Positions 9,001 through 16,818 of a stretch of 64,000 bases of DNA are shown in pieces. The DNA is taken from positions 1-64,000 of the forward strand of contig NZ_AUGM01000013.1 of NCBI RefSeq assembly GCF_000422665.1, written 5' to 3'. Made by a program: the position numbers and the translations under genes. Each line of letters begins with the position of its first letter. Position 1 is the first letter of the stretch. Under the pieces are notes generated by a model. That model had not been told where the DNA came from. It ran no database searches and worked only from the letters and a program-made list of their open reading frames with translations. Origin of the DNA: Ferrimonas senticii DSM 18821 (GTDB lineage: Bacteria; Pseudomonadota; Gammaproteobacteria; Enterobacterales; Shewanellaceae).

Positions 9001-11459
9001 GTGATTTCAGCATCAGAGTGGTGGCACTGATAAGCGATCTGGGGGACGTTGAAGCCCGCCAAGTTGACTTTACTGTGAGCCTTAGCAATACCGTGCCGGT
9101 GAACAACGGCGGTGATGGTGGTGATAATGGCGGCGGTGATAACGGTGATGGCAATAACGACGGCGACGGGATAGTTGGCGGCGTTAATGGCGAACTGTTT
9201 ACCGATATCGTCACTGGCTCTGAAGATGGTCGAGACCGCGATGGCAACCCCGATGCGGCCAGTTGGCAAGGGCTGACCGATGCCAGCGTTTACGGTGACG
9301 ATAACGATTCCGTCAGTTTCCGCGTTGATGTTAGCGATCTGCCCAGTGGTGCTCGCCTTAACGGTAACGTCACCGAAGTTTGGGATAACGATGGCAACGT
9401 AGTGGCATACATCATCCAAGAGGCCGACCTCGACAGCGTCAGTCTGGCTCTGGCGAATAACGATTCTGGCAGCTTCACCATACCATTGACGGTGATCATT
9501 ACTGATCCCGCCAGTGGTGATACCTACCTGGATGATGACGGCAACTTGCCGACCACCGAATTAACCGTTGAGATTGCGGCGGTCGCTGATGGCGTAAATA
9601 TCGCGCTAAACGGCGAGGGCATCGAAACCGCCGACAGTGACGATAATGAGCGATTCCCATTGGGGTTATCACTGACGCCTCGTGATGGCGATGGCTCAGA
9701 AACCGTCACTTCGGTGCTGTTAACTCCACAAACCGGAGTGACCTTGTTTGGCGACGGCTTACAGTTGACCGCCGATGGTTATCAGCTGACCCGCCAAAAT
9801 GGGGAAACCGATGCCCAGTGGCAAGGGCGTATCGACAGTATTGAGTTCTACAGCGAGCCGGGGCTAACCCATCAGTTGGCCATTGGCGTTGAGGTCACCA
9901 GCGTCGATAGCAACAACCTTGGCAGCGATCAGCGGGTGCAAAGCCAACCGTTGTCGGTGTTTGTGGCACCGATTAATAATCGGGTTGATCTAAATGCCAA
10001 TGATGTCAGTGGCGATGAGGACAACCCCTTTAGCATTGCTGGCATCAGTGCTGTGCTCAATGATGCCGATGAGACCATGTCGCTGCTACTTGAAGGGGTG
10101 CCAGAGGGCAGCTTCCTGTCGATCAATGGCGAGCCTTTACCCTACAACGGTGATGGCGTGTGGCAGATCCCCGTCGAGTTGCTAAATCCCGATGGCAGCC
10201 TGCCAAGCATCGATTATCTGCCACCGGCCGATACCTCTGGCGAATACCAATTGACGCTGCGTGCCATCAGTAGTGATGACGAGGTCGCCGAATTCGCCGA
10301 AGACACCTTGAACTTTATGCTCAATATCAACCCGGTTGCCGATGACATTGCACTAGAAGTGGCCAGCGAAATCAGCGGCAGTGAAGGGCAAACCGTGGCC
10401 GTCGATTTCGATCTGGACACCAGCGACAACTTCAGCGATGCGGTTGATCAGGCCGAAGCGGTGCTGCTGCAATTTAGCTTGGATCCCAGCTCCGACAGTA
10501 CGCTTGCGGGTGGCGATGGTAAACCGCCGGCGATCATCGTGGCCGGAACCGAGTATCCGCTGACCTTGGTTAATGGCATCTGGCAAGTAGAAGTTGAAGT
10601 GGCTGGCGCGGTTGACAACCAACTGCTGCAAAGCATTTCGTTTAACAGTGGCGATGGCTTTGGTGAGGGCAATCTAAATATCAGCGCCAGCGCCATTGAT
10701 CGCAGTGGCAGTTTGCCACAAAGCACCGGGACTGCAGTCACCACCAGCATTCCGCTGGCTATTTTACCGACCCCGGATCTGCCGCAACTGTCGGCGCCGA
10801 CCTCGGTAACCGGTGGCGCCGCGATTGCGCTGGCTATCACCGCAGCGGTGGTCAATCCCGCGGTCGAAGAGCTTAGTGTGGTGATCAGCGGCATCAGTTC
10901 GGGTCAGTTGCAAGATGGCGATGGCAATCCGGTTGGCACACTGCAAGCCAATGGCGATCTGTTGTTGATGCCAACCGAGCTCGATGGATTGCAATGGGTT
11001 GGTGCCAGTGATGGCGACTATCCACTGTCTGTTAGCGCCGTGTCGAGCATTGGCGATGCGGCGGTAAGCAGTAGCACGACTATCGACGTCAGTGTTGACA
11101 ACAGCGCCGATGACGATGCGTTTGATGCGGGTTTGATGTTGGCTGATGACGATGATGAAGCGGCCGATAGCGAGGCGGCGCCAGCACCGGCCGCAGAGCC
11201 TGAGCCGCTCGATTTAGGTGATATTTTGCAAAATCCCGAGCAGCAACAAGCACTGGATGATCTTCTGCAAAATGCGCAGTTTGCTATTTCGCCAGAGGAT
11301 GATGACGGCAACGTCGATATCGTCGTTAATCTTGATGGGGACGACGCGCTGATCCTTAATAACGTCGATCTTGATCAGTGGCAAGTTGGTGCCGACGATC
11401 CTGATGGCTTCTTAGATAAGTTTATCGAGGAGTATCGCCAGCAACTGCAGCAAGACTAA
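1..11459 (+). CDS. Giant type I secreted adhesin-like repeat protein (5' partial)
   Basis: The frame is open to the left edge, so the start lies upstream; about 3,817 codons are visible. The first part is built of near-identical 272-residue modules (816 bp, starting near 45, 861, 1677 and 2508; the third has 15 extra bp). They are acidic, Asp/Asn-rich beta-type repeats of the T1SS-143/VCBS/cadherin-like class, with phrases such as DNGTLYVKPTGEY and LAPLDHLGAGND. Modules from about 2730 to 6550 are diverged relatives. From there to about 11100 other Ig/cadherin-like domains follow, with a Gly/Asp/Asn linker near visible residues 3030-3060. The last 100 residues (LILNNVDL) recall the end of LapA/BpfA-like adhesins, but I see no RTX nonapeptides. 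Such proteins leave through TolC-linked type I secretion and mediate attachment or biofilm. Family assignment is confident; the function is inferred. Confidence 0.85.
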   Translation, partial: GVQLAQQPQVLGGEFDGYIEVAVDNGTLYVKPTGEYIFVADDNLDHGDPESNIVFDVPFTVEDFDGDPADANLNLTIVDGAAPTAATVSVDVSDDGSSDQVNLVVERGSDQLDPASFGFDTDAITSAIAALNLTSTGVAVDGSNLSVTNGVLTVFDANNNPVLSVTLGSPTDNNGDLSFPVTVNPLAPLDHLGAGNDASLSLPIFIKGKDSDNDPVSGQVTVNVADTTPTAAGVSNQVTEAEGGAQVSGNLLDNTQFGADGAAATGGVTVVNGVDLSTQTAISGGAFDGYIEVAVDNGTLYVKPTGEYIFVADDNLDHGDPESNIVFDVPFTVEDFDGDPSDANLNLIIVDGAAATAATVSVDVSDDGSSDQVNLVVERGSDQLDPASFGFDTDTISSAIAALNLTSGGVAVDGSNFTLQGSTLTILDGHDNPVLEVILGLPTETNGDLSFPVTVNPLAPLDHLGAGNDASLSLPIFIKGKDSDNDPVSGQVTVNVADTSPTAAGVSNQVTEVEGGAQVAGNLLDNTQFGADGAAAAGGVSVVNGVDLSTQTAISGGAFDGYIEVAVDNGTLYVKPTGEYIFVADDNLDHGAGTVQDPEADIVFDVPFTVEDFDGDPSNANLNLTIVDGAAPTAATVSVDVSDDGSDDQVNLVVERGSDQLDPASFGFDTDAISSAIAALNLTSAGVAVDGSNFTLQGSTLTILDGNDNPVLEVILGLPTETNGDLSFPVTVNPLAPLDHLGSGNNASLSLPIFIKGQDSDNDPVSGQVTVNVADTTPTAAGVSNQVTEAEGGAQVAGNLLDNTQFGADGAAAAGGVTVVNGVDLSTQTAISGGAFDGYIEVDVDNGTLYVKPTGEYIFVADDNLDHGDPESNIVFDVPFTVEDFDGDPSNANLNLTIIDGAAPTAAAVGLSVDEDGNLTDSGSVRFQRGSDQLDLSTIGFDLAATIAALENADLDAISGAVDADATTINGGVMTLFDVNGNALMTISLGLANSDVNGDVTVPISVQLLAGFDHDDSALDLPVVVGIGDSDNDSTTAAVTITVVDGEPNLPALTLATVTEGQIGTEVNVFENADFALDGGRVTSVNGVALDASNFITDISDANFGYHAIDSQYGTVFIKSDGSYRFEADSDIDHGVVELLSEQITISARDGDDDPVTVNLNQGIADGAVPTSAGVDGSVVVAESTGLSQITQQLQFERGSDPITSVKLDAVATASAISQLFGADLPTSKGSALDLNNLSLNPAGTQLVISNELGEPVLQLDISAISSDNDGNWSLILAATSLQGLDHLDVQSIALPIVVTANDQDNDGVSQTTSVVVTDAEPLPQDDSGTMVEGTVGSGNLLTNDNVGTDGASVSAVRIDGSLLTVPQTGVVEIAVSSVPIVIQTRAGELTINPNGSWSLDAPANQSHPNDAPVVIPFEYRLTDGDEDVSGWVDVTLSVTDGAVRPGGETINQSVTEGDLANNSGASTYPKSVSSTVALNDVGSDQLNLSSFGLAIDTTTLALELISELKTDGTGLSSVISGSSITLRNQATGELVLTLDYSISMVNGQPTVQADTTLYAPLDHIKANDSTAGVVSIGGGNIVIQVPLQVQDSDGDPLQNPVTVTTTIKDGSKPGISMVTKPMLNEDLLASQASISADGVVKIKVNSDEIDGSTLMFKGSGHTALTSNGEAIVYSVDPTDSSGRTLLGKVGNQLVLKVELNSTPSAATDSDVSYTVTQYAPIDQDVSKTATFKIKVTDVDGDTKSGGITVDFIDGDNASFSLSGNVHQLTEHNLGDPAQQINSTTAGQLNNLGSITLVTDSDPVSNVYFDFTDEQVLAGVTHAQQPIQLFLVNGTWQAWSMDGANQDTLVFTLESPLALDSNFEVAANTTVQVPYQITWHSFVDQPTDTNSLTINLPVVAEDADGDTTSANVSLTILDGNDPTIDGIDVAAGALAEVNRGSVANTAGTLIINRGSDQAEFSVDTVALQASMDNFTSDGRPLTVALVNGEYHVTRPDGSGGSEIVMVITVADIGSYSVQLRDNLEHIQPGNDSSLSFGLPIILADSDGDSATITPQITIIDSDISASNDLLYSNGSVGEGETVAADAGNGLLSNDQLGADADRANITTVRYQNSEYPLVNGAVTISTDLGSVTVNSDGSWSFTAAAGLDHSSAATLVDSFDYRVLDGDNDSDWATASFSVADDAPVLTAVGGQGLEDAANIPLMVEVNLGDVDQNEVISNLLIDAPAAAAGELYLNGSALAINADNQVQIPVAATVITVSNGQTIVSVAGLTFVPTADYADNSGGALQLGVSVDVSSSVDGSTTLTDTLDISVLAQADQITWLDRDLTIKEDPAGFGERLFMSASNPDGIYAITNDADGSETLSYRIDSIPAGVTLYLNGNPIAVGTELTQAQAERVRVKPDEHDAGQFTIGITAIATEQGSDDQVDLRSRELPADITLNVQPVVDTPTLEFAVAGAGVRNRRIKINEDEFVSFGRYLKFASPDENEVTYLRVEEVATDGSNGVIFYNDQGQWVSLTELQQNGDPLPDGISWDGTGFIIREDVLADVAYRPAEDRSSANFDDVRLQFTAISQEITQDGLAPEPAEFEATSAETLFLNFNIRGVVDAPMLDEVNGFSNERNNQGEPTGRILYDGNEDQALTVNLALMSTDDDGSEVLNYLLRHLPPGFVIADSSGNPPTLAGFEEVEINGQMQTIPIYQISADEMANGTYQITPPSDYAGEVELLIAATITELDGASADYQKPLIWTLKPVVDSVDSNGSASGVEVEVDDVGDYRSGGASIRRGNWLKDIDGSERIEDVAITAPAGFAILYQGQFYQSIGSLQQLTGGDSASVNALLDSGDLILVPATEENGNWTIDADAPPPVSGTNVSLAVTVADQQNGLETIASTPINVTVAVSWRGEVDGDSLFEDGQGDEATGLVGPDQTVVSDGGVLRLGDLIGFVSTDVDGSEQVDSYRIELPQGSQWSLRDSNGTPIGTNIGNGVWLLNQDSLAGVLLQGHDDGDFSIRVVALISDLGDVEARQVDFTVSLSNTVPVNNGGDGGDNGGGDNGDGNNDGDGIVGGVNGELFTDIVTGSEDGRDRDGNPDAASWQGLTDASVYGDDNDSVSFRVDVSDLPSGARLNGNVTEVWDNDGNVVAYIIQEADLDSVSLALANNDSGSFTIPLTVIITDPASGDTYLDDDGNLPTTELTVEIAAVADGVNIALNGEGIETADSDDNERFPLGLSLTPRDGDGSETVTSVLLTPQTGVTLFGDGLQLTADGYQLTRQNGETDAQWQGRIDSIEFYSEPGLTHQLAIGVEVTSVDSNNLGSDQRVQSQPLSVFVAPINNRVDLNANDVSGDEDNPFSIAGISAVLNDADETMSLLLEGVPEGSFLSINGEPLPYNGDGVWQIPVELLNPDGSLPSIDYLPPADTSGEYQLTLRAISSDDEVAEFAEDTLNFMLNINPVADDIALEVASEISGSEGQTVAVDFDLDTSDNFSDAVDQAEAVLLQFSLDPSSDSTLAGGDGKPPAIIVAGTEYPLTLVNGIWQVEVEVAGAVDNQLLQSISFNSGDGFGEGNLNISASAIDRSGSLPQSTGTAVTTSIPLAILPTPDLPQLSAPTSVTGGAAIALAITAAVVNPAVEELSVVISGISSGQLQDGDGNPVGTLQANGDLLLMPTELDGLQWVGASDGDYPLSVSAVSSIGDAAVSSSTTIDVSVDNSADDDAFDAGLMLADDDDEAADSEAAPAPAAEPEPLDLGDILQNPEQQQALDDLLQNAQFAISPEDDDGNVDIVVNLDGDDALILNNVDLDQWQVGADDPDGFLDKFIEEYRQQLQQD
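45..2730 (+). repeat. Tandem 816-bp coding repeats inside the adhesin gene
   Basis: The same segment (TTTGAyGGCTAyATCGAGG and what follows) recurs at 45, 861, 1677 and 2508. The spacings are 816, 816 and 831 bp, all multiples of three. Long blocks are identical at DNA level, for example GATAACGGCACTCTGTAtGT. The fourth copy diverges after about 2720. The 831-bp spacing comes from five extra codons in copy 3 (HGAGTVQDPEAD against HGDPESN). Confidence 0.92.
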
Positions 11460-11598
11460 GCTTATCGACGCGGAAGCTACTTGCCGCATCCAGCACATTA
11501 AGGCTGTCGTCGTGACCGGCGGCAGTCTCAACTGCCAGTTGGCGAAGCGTGGTAAGCGTTTTATTATCTTGGGCAACTCAACACGGTTGGATGAACAG

Positions 11599-12096
11599 AT
11601 GAAACAAACACGAGTAGTAGCGGCGCTGTTGATGGCAGCGGTAATCAGCGGCTGTCAGCAGACTCCGGATGTGGCCAGCACTGAGGAAGCAAAGCAAGTG
11701 CAACAACCTGTAATGATGGCGGCGACTGCTGCCATGCTTAAAGATACCAATTGGCAATTGGTGCAGTTTAATGGCAATGACATCGACGCCAACATGCCAG
11801 TATCGATGGGATTTAGCGCCAGCGATAATCCGAAATTCGATCTGCGAGTTGGCGGGGTGGCAGCCTGTAATAATTACGGCACCTCGGTCAAACTGGATAG
11901 CGCCAAGCGCAACTTCAGCATTGATGCCAATGGCTTTATGGTGACCATGAAGATGTGCGCCGAGCCAGAGCTGGCGCAGATGGAAGCAAACTTTATGCTG
12001 TCGCTGCGCAACAATCAGTCGCTGCAGTTAACCGCTGCCGAGCAGCTACTGATGGTGGATAACATCGGCAACCGCTACCTGTTTAGCAAGCTGTAA
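11599..12096 (+). CDS. META-domain (HslJ-like) lipoprotein
   Basis: A 165-aa protein. The upstream in-frame GTG at 11512 is less likely because MKQTRVVAALLMAAVISGC, beginning at 11599, is a complete lipoprotein signal with the lipobox Cys at residue 19. The mature part holds one META/HslJ-type domain (around residues 45-160: 'LKDTNWQLVQFNG', 'ACNNYGTSV', 'MKMCAEPELAQMEANF'). Proteins of this family are periplasmic or outer-membrane-anchored and are linked to heat and novobiocin tolerance in E. coli; the molecular role is unknown. It is followed directly by a strong terminator and looks monocistronic. Confidence 0.85.
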   Translation: MKQTRVVAALLMAAVISGCQQTPDVASTEEAKQVQQPVMMAATAAMLKDTNWQLVQFNGNDIDANMPVSMGFSASDNPKFDLRVGGVAACNNYGTSVKLDSAKRNFSIDANGFMVTMKMCAEPELAQMEANFMLSLRNNQSLQLTAAEQLLMVDNIGNRYLFSKL

Positions 12097-12112
12097 CTGC
12101 GGCGCTAACAAC

Positions 12113-12146
12113 AAAAAACGGCAACCCTGAGGTTGCCGTTTTTTTA
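12113..12146. terminator. Intrinsic terminator after the META lipoprotein
   Basis: Stem ACGGCAACC/GGTTGCCGT with loop CTGA, flanked by A-run and T-run, so it could work for both strands (also for the convergent DUF2062 gene). Confidence 0.85.
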
Positions 12147-12200
12147 TAGATGTTCGATTCAGTGTTTTTGCATCAGTGCTCTTGTATCAGCGCTCTTGTA

Positions 12201-12734
12201 TTAGTATTTGGGCATCCGTTCGGCGCGTAGGCGCTTGCGCTTTTTCCAATGGAACAGCACGCCGTAGCGCCACAGGCTGTTGATTACTAAATACGTTAGA
12301 ATCGCACTAATCACGCCCATCACCCCGCAACCGACCAACATCGGGAAGCCAACGGAATGCAAACTTTCGCTTAGCCAAGTCCAACTGAGCTCAAAGTGGA
12401 ACTCAGTCCGTTGCCAACCTAGTAGCTTGGTGCCCAGCAGGTAAGCGCCGTAAAACATCACTGGCATGGTGACCGGATTGGATACCCAGACGGTGGCAAC
12501 GGTCAGTGGTAAGTTGACGCCGCAGACGATGGCGACCACCGCAGCCAGTACCATCTGAAATGGGATCGGGATCCAACAGACCAAAATGCCCATCGCTAAT
12601 GCCCCAGCGGCGGAGCGGCGGTTCAGGTGCCAGATGTTGGCTTGTTGCATCCAAGGCCCAAGCATCTTCAGATACTTGTGCTGCCGCAGCATCTCCGGAT
12701 CCGGCATGATCCGTTTAAAGGTTCTTCTTGGCAT
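12201..12734 (-). CDS. DUF2062 domain inner-membrane protein
   Basis: A 177-aa protein with a basic N-terminus (MPRRTFKRIMPDP), then hydrophobic helices around residues 42-65, 68-100 and 130-160. 'GILVCWIPIPFQM' and 'VWVSNPVTMPVMFYGAYLLG' are typical DUF2062 motifs. Many gammaproteobacteria of this group carry a DUF2062 gene beside comEC, as here: the two start codons are only 17 bp apart, so their promoters must overlap. Function is unknown. The family assignment is good. Confidence 0.85.
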   Translation of the reverse strand: MPRRTFKRIMPDPEMLRQHKYLKMLGPWMQQANIWHLNRRSAAGALAMGILVCWIPIPFQMVLAAVVAIVCGVNLPLTVATVWVSNPVTMPVMFYGAYLLGTKLLGWQRTEFHFELSWTWLSESLHSVGFPMLVGCGVMGVISAILTYLVINSLWRYGVLFHWKKRKRLRAERMPKY

Positions 12735-12751
12735 TGCGAAAACGCTAACCC

Positions 12752-14995
12752 ATGGTCAATCGATTATTACTAGGGTGGGTGCTGATACTGGCCACAGTGG
12801 TGATCTGGCCGGCGTTGCTGCCACTCCCATTACTTGCCGCCGGTTCCATGGTGGCGGTATTACTGAAACGTCATCCGTTGCTGCTTGGTTTGCTTTTAGG
12901 CGGGCTGTTTGGCCAGCTCATGGCCCACCGTTTACATGGCGAGTTACGCTGGTTATCGCAGGGGCCGCAGCAATTACAAGCAACCTTGGTTTCGGTTCAA
13001 TCCGGCGCCGCACTATACCAGCGCAGTCGGTGGTTGGTCGAGTCTGCAAATGGCGAAGATGCGCCGTTGCTCGCCGCTAAGCAGGTGGAATTGGGCTGGT
13101 ATCGGCCACCGCCATTGCAGATAGGAAAATCCTATCTGCTTGAGGTAGTTATCAAACCTGACCGGAGCCGGTTAAATCGCATTGGGTTTAACTTAACGCG
13201 GCATCGTTTAGCAAAAAACATAACTGCTTACGGTTCTGTTCGCGGTGGCCAATTGATTGCTGAAAATTTATTCACCTCGGCGTTATCGCAAGCCGATTTA
13301 CGCCAACGTTTAGCTGCGTTGACAGCTGATTTGCCCCGGGCGGACATGATCCGCGCGCTCAGTCTTGGCGACACCAGTCTGGTTACGCCGCAGCGTTGGC
13401 AACAACTACGCCAAGCGGGGCTGATTCACCTGTTGGCGATATCGGGGTTGCATCTGTCGATCGTCGCGGGGCTTACTCTTAGTCTAGCGACGTGGGCACA
13501 GCGGCGCTGGTTACCCAGCGCTACAGGTCGTTATCAACCGTTGCTGTGGGGGCTGACCGCGGCGGCCGTTGCGGCTTATGGGGCGGCAGCGGGATTCGCT
13601 GTGCCGACGTTGCGGGCGACGGTGACGGTGCTGTTGGCGATGTGGCTGTTGTGGCGCGCCGCTTCAGGGCAACCGTGGGAATTGTTGCTGCGGGTGGCGG
13701 CAGTGCTATTGCTGTTGCAACCGATGGCGTCGTTAGCGGCCGGATTTTGGCTTAGTTTCGGTGCGGTGATCACCATCATTACCCTAGCGTGGGTGTGGCC
13801 TCAGCCACGCGCTTGGCTGCAAAAGTTGCTGTGGTTGCTGCTACTGCAAATGGCGTTGACGCTGACAGTAAACCTGCTGCAAGGGTTGTGGTTTGACCAA
13901 TTCAGTATCCATGGGCTGTGGGCCAATCTGCTGCTGTTGCCCTATTTTTCGCTGGTGGCATTGCCGCTGTGTTTGCTGTGCGTAGTGGCCGTATTGGCGG
14001 GGGCGCCGTCGGCGCTGTTGCAGTTGGCCGATTGGGCGCTGCTGCCGATTGCGTGGGTGGCGCAGCGTGCTGGCAGTTGGGCTTGGGGCCATGGCCAGTT
14101 GAGCAGCGCCGCCAGTTGGTCGTTGCTGTTACTGCTGTTGGCGGTGCTGATGGTTTGCTGTGGCCAGCGTCGACTTAGCCGACGATGGCGAATCCGAGCA
14201 ACAGCATTGGTGCCAGCAGCGGTAGTGGCGATCACAGCAGGGCTGCTGTGGCTTAAACCGAAACCGTTGTGGCAACTGGATATGATCGATGTCGGTCAAG
14301 GCAGTGCGCTGCTGTTAAGCCATCAACATCGGCATCTGCTGGTGGATACCGGGGCGGCCTTTGCCAGTGGCTACAGTTTTGCCGCCAGTACCTTGGTGCC
14401 ACTGCTTGAGTCCCGCGATATTACCCAGCTTGAGCTGTTGTTGATAACCCATGGCGATAATGATCACGCCGGCGGCGTGCGCGCTATCAGACAGGCACTG
14501 CCGGTGCGACGGCATATCGGTTTTGGCGGGGAGTCGTGCATGCAGGGGCCAACCCAGTTTGGTGAGTTATCACTGTCATGGCAGCAAGCGCCGCTGGCGG
14601 GCAACGATGGTTCTTGTGTGCTGTTAATTAGCTCGAGCCAGCATAAGGTGCTGCTGCCCGGGGATATCGAACGTGCCGGTGAACAAGCGTGGCTGGCATC
14701 GACACTGGCAGGGCCAGTTGCGGTGATGTTAGCGCCGCACCACGGTTCGGCTACCTCCAGTAGTGACGCCTTTGTCAGTCGAACTGCGCCTGAGTGGTTG
14801 TTGGTAAGTGCCGGGCGCAACAATCGCTGGCACTTTCCTAAAGCGGAAGTGGTTGCTCGCTATCGGGCTGTTGGCTCACAAATTGTCAGCAGTGGCGACA
14901 GCGGTCAGGTGCAGTTGCGGTTGTTTGCTGATGGTCAGATCCAAGTCGTGCGGCAGCGGCAAGATCGCGCACCTTGGTGGTATAACCAGCAATAG
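12752..14995 (+). CDS. comEC: ComEC/Rec2 DNA-uptake channel
   Basis: A 747-aa polytopic membrane protein. N-terminal helices and a soluble DUF4131-type region (about 30-180) are followed by the competence channel core (about 190-480, with 'LIHLLAISGLHLSIVAG'). A metallo-beta-lactamase-like domain occupies about 505-730 ('MIDVGQGSALLL', 'LLVDTGA', 'LLITHGDNDHAGG', 'LAPHHGS'). ComEC carries single-stranded DNA across the inner membrane during natural transformation. The HxDxDH-type metal motif (THGDNDH) is intact, as in the proposed nuclease form of the domain. Start chosen at ATG 12752; no strong Shine-Dalgarno is visible. It lies upstream of msbA, the usual order in Shewanella and Ferrimonas. 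Confidence 0.95.
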   Translation: MVNRLLLGWVLILATVVIWPALLPLPLLAAGSMVAVLLKRHPLLLGLLLGGLFGQLMAHRLHGELRWLSQGPQQLQATLVSVQSGAALYQRSRWLVESANGEDAPLLAAKQVELGWYRPPPLQIGKSYLLEVVIKPDRSRLNRIGFNLTRHRLAKNITAYGSVRGGQLIAENLFTSALSQADLRQRLAALTADLPRADMIRALSLGDTSLVTPQRWQQLRQAGLIHLLAISGLHLSIVAGLTLSLATWAQRRWLPSATGRYQPLLWGLTAAAVAAYGAAAGFAVPTLRATVTVLLAMWLLWRAASGQPWELLLRVAAVLLLLQPMASLAAGFWLSFGAVITIITLAWVWPQPRAWLQKLLWLLLLQMALTLTVNLLQGLWFDQFSIHGLWANLLLLPYFSLVALPLCLLCVVAVLAGAPSALLQLADWALLPIAWVAQRAGSWAWGHGQLSSAASWSLLLLLLAVLMVCCGQRRLSRRWRIRATALVPAAVVAITAGLLWLKPKPLWQLDMIDVGQGSALLLSHQHRHLLVDTGAAFASGYSFAASTLVPLLESRDITQLELLLITHGDNDHAGGVRAIRQALPVRRHIGFGGESCMQGPTQFGELSLSWQQAPLAGNDGSCVLLISSSQHKVLLPGDIERAGEQAWLASTLAGPVAVMLAPHHGSATSSSDAFVSRTAPEWLLVSAGRNNRWHFPKAEVVARYRAVGSQIVSSGDSGQVQLRLFADGQIQVVRQRQDRAPWWYNQQ

Positions 14996-15007
14996 GTCGC
15001 GCTAGGT

Positions 15008-15037
15008 TTGGTCAAATCTTTCAAGCCGCAGTAGAAT
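15008..15037 (+). promoter_or_regulatory. Possible sigma-70 promoter for the msbA operon
   Basis: TTGGTC at 15008-15013 and TAGAAT at 15032-15037 with an 18-bp spacer, ending 30 bp before the msbA start in the 72-bp comEC-msbA gap. Weak by eye. Confidence 0.35.
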
Positions 15038-15067
15038 GATCCACTTTGTACCCAAACAAGGGCTGAC

Positions 15068-16816
15068 ATGAGTTCAGACCAATCTGGCCAGTTTCGCGCC
15101 ACCTTTGCCCGCCTGTGGCCATACATTAGCAAATACAAAGCCGGCTTTGCCGCCGCCATCTTTGGTATGGCGCTGTACGGTGTGGTCGATGCTTCGATGA
15201 TTTACATGGTTAAGCCGTTGATCGACAGCGGTTTGGCTGAAAGCAATTCCAGCACCCTGCGGATGGCGCCATTGGTGATCATTGGCCTGTTCGTGATCCG
15301 CGGCTTTGCTAACTTCATGTCAACTTACTGTTTGGCTTGGGTCAGTCAGAATGTCATTCACACCATGCGCCAGCAGGTATTCAATAAATACCTGAAGTTG
15401 CCCATTCCGTTCTTTGATGATGCCTCCACTGGCGATCTGATCTCTAAGGTCACCTACGATGCTGAGCAAGTCTCACGGGCGTCATCGACGGCGTTGATCA
15501 CCATGGTGCGCTCTGGTTTTACCGTACTCGGCCTGCTGTTCATCATGTTTTATGAAAGCTGGCAGCTGTCCGCCATCTTCTTTGTGGTTGGGCCAATTAT
15601 CGCGCTGGTGATCAATTTGGTGTCGAAGCGTTTTCGATTGATCTCGAAAAACATCCAAGGGGCGATGGGTGGGGTGACCTCTACCACTGAGCAGATGCTC
15701 AAAGGTCACAAAAATGTGCTCGCCTTTGGTGGCCAACAGATTGAAAGCGATCGCTTTACCAAAGCCAGTAACATCAACCGTCAGCAAAACATGAAACTGT
15801 CGGCGGCCACCGCCATCAGCCAACCGATCATCCAGATCTTAGGTGCCTGTGCGCTGGGCGTGGTGCTGTTTATCGCCAGCTTCCCAGCGGTGTTGGACAC
15901 CCTAACCCCAGGGTCATTCGTGGTGGTTGTCGGTGCGATGATGGGCCTATTGGCGCCGGTGAAGCAGTTAACCCGCGTCAACGCTGATCTGCAGCGCGGC
16001 GTGGCGGCAGCCGACAGCATCTTTGCGGTGCTGGATCAAACCGAAGCTGCTGACACGGGCTCGAAAACCTTGGAACACTGCCGTGGTGAGATTGCCATTA
16101 CCGATCTGACGTTCAGCTACCCGCGTTCCGAAGGGCCGGTGTTAAAGCAGATCAACCTTAACATCCCGGCAGGCAAAACCGTGGCATTGGTGGGACGCTC
16201 TGGCTCTGGTAAATCAACGCTGTCCAACCTATTGCCGCGCTTTTATGAAATTGGCAGCGGCAGCATCACCATTGATGGCATGGATATCCGCGAGTTAACC
16301 ATGGCCAATCTGCGCCAGCAGATGGCGCTGGTGTCACAGCAAGTGACCCTGTTTAACGACACCATCGCCAACAACATCGCCTACGCCTGTGGTGACAATG
16401 TCAGCCGTGAGCAGATCATCGCCGCGGCCGAAGCCGCGTATGTGATGCCGTTCGTCAACCAACTGCCGCAGGGCTTAGATACCCTAGTGGGTGAAGATGG
16501 GGTGATGCTTTCCGGTGGTCAACGCCAGCGCATCGCCATTGCTCGCGCTATTTTGCGTGACGCGCCAATTCTGATTTTGGATGAAGCCACCTCGGCACTG
16601 GATACCGAATCAGAGCGGGCGATCCAACGGGCACTGGATACCTTAGCCGCAGGTCGCACCTCAATTGTGGTAGCGCACCGTCTGTCGACCATCGAAAACG
16701 CCGATGAGATTGTGGTGTTGGATGGCGGCGAGATCATCGAACGCGGCACTCACCAACAGTTGCTGGATAAGCAAGGGGCCTATGCCCAACTGCACGCGCT
16801 GCAGTTTGGGGACTGA
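15068..16816 (+). CDS. msbA: Lipid A flippase MsbA (ABC transporter)
   Basis: A 582-aa half-transporter of the same length as E. coli MsbA. Residues 1-330 form the six-helix membrane domain. Residues 340-582 form the ATPase with Walker A GRSGSGKST (about 376-384), signature LSGGQRQRIAIARA (about 481), Walker B ILILDEATSALD and the H-loop 'VVAHRLST'. It flips core-lipid A across the inner membrane. It is followed after 2 bp by lpxK, then the Trm112-like gene and kdsB, so the operon couples lipid A transport with lipid A phosphorylation and Kdo activation. All key ATPase residues are present. Confidence 0.98.
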   Translation: MSSDQSGQFRATFARLWPYISKYKAGFAAAIFGMALYGVVDASMIYMVKPLIDSGLAESNSSTLRMAPLVIIGLFVIRGFANFMSTYCLAWVSQNVIHTMRQQVFNKYLKLPIPFFDDASTGDLISKVTYDAEQVSRASSTALITMVRSGFTVLGLLFIMFYESWQLSAIFFVVGPIIALVINLVSKRFRLISKNIQGAMGGVTSTTEQMLKGHKNVLAFGGQQIESDRFTKASNINRQQNMKLSAATAISQPIIQILGACALGVVLFIASFPAVLDTLTPGSFVVVVGAMMGLLAPVKQLTRVNADLQRGVAAADSIFAVLDQTEAADTGSKTLEHCRGEIAITDLTFSYPRSEGPVLKQINLNIPAGKTVALVGRSGSGKSTLSNLLPRFYEIGSGSITIDGMDIRELTMANLRQQMALVSQQVTLFNDTIANNIAYACGDNVSREQIIAAAEAAYVMPFVNQLPQGLDTLVGEDGVMLSGGQRQRIAIARAILRDAPILILDEATSALDTESERAIQRALDTLAAGRTSIVVAHRLSTIENADEIVVLDGGEIIERGTHQQLLDKQGAYAQLHALQFGD

Positions 16817-16818
16817 TA

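Noticed and set aside
9100-9430. Minus-strand open frames within the adhesin gene
   Set aside because: They mirror the biased GAT/GGC codons of the repeats; no start signals or domains on either side.
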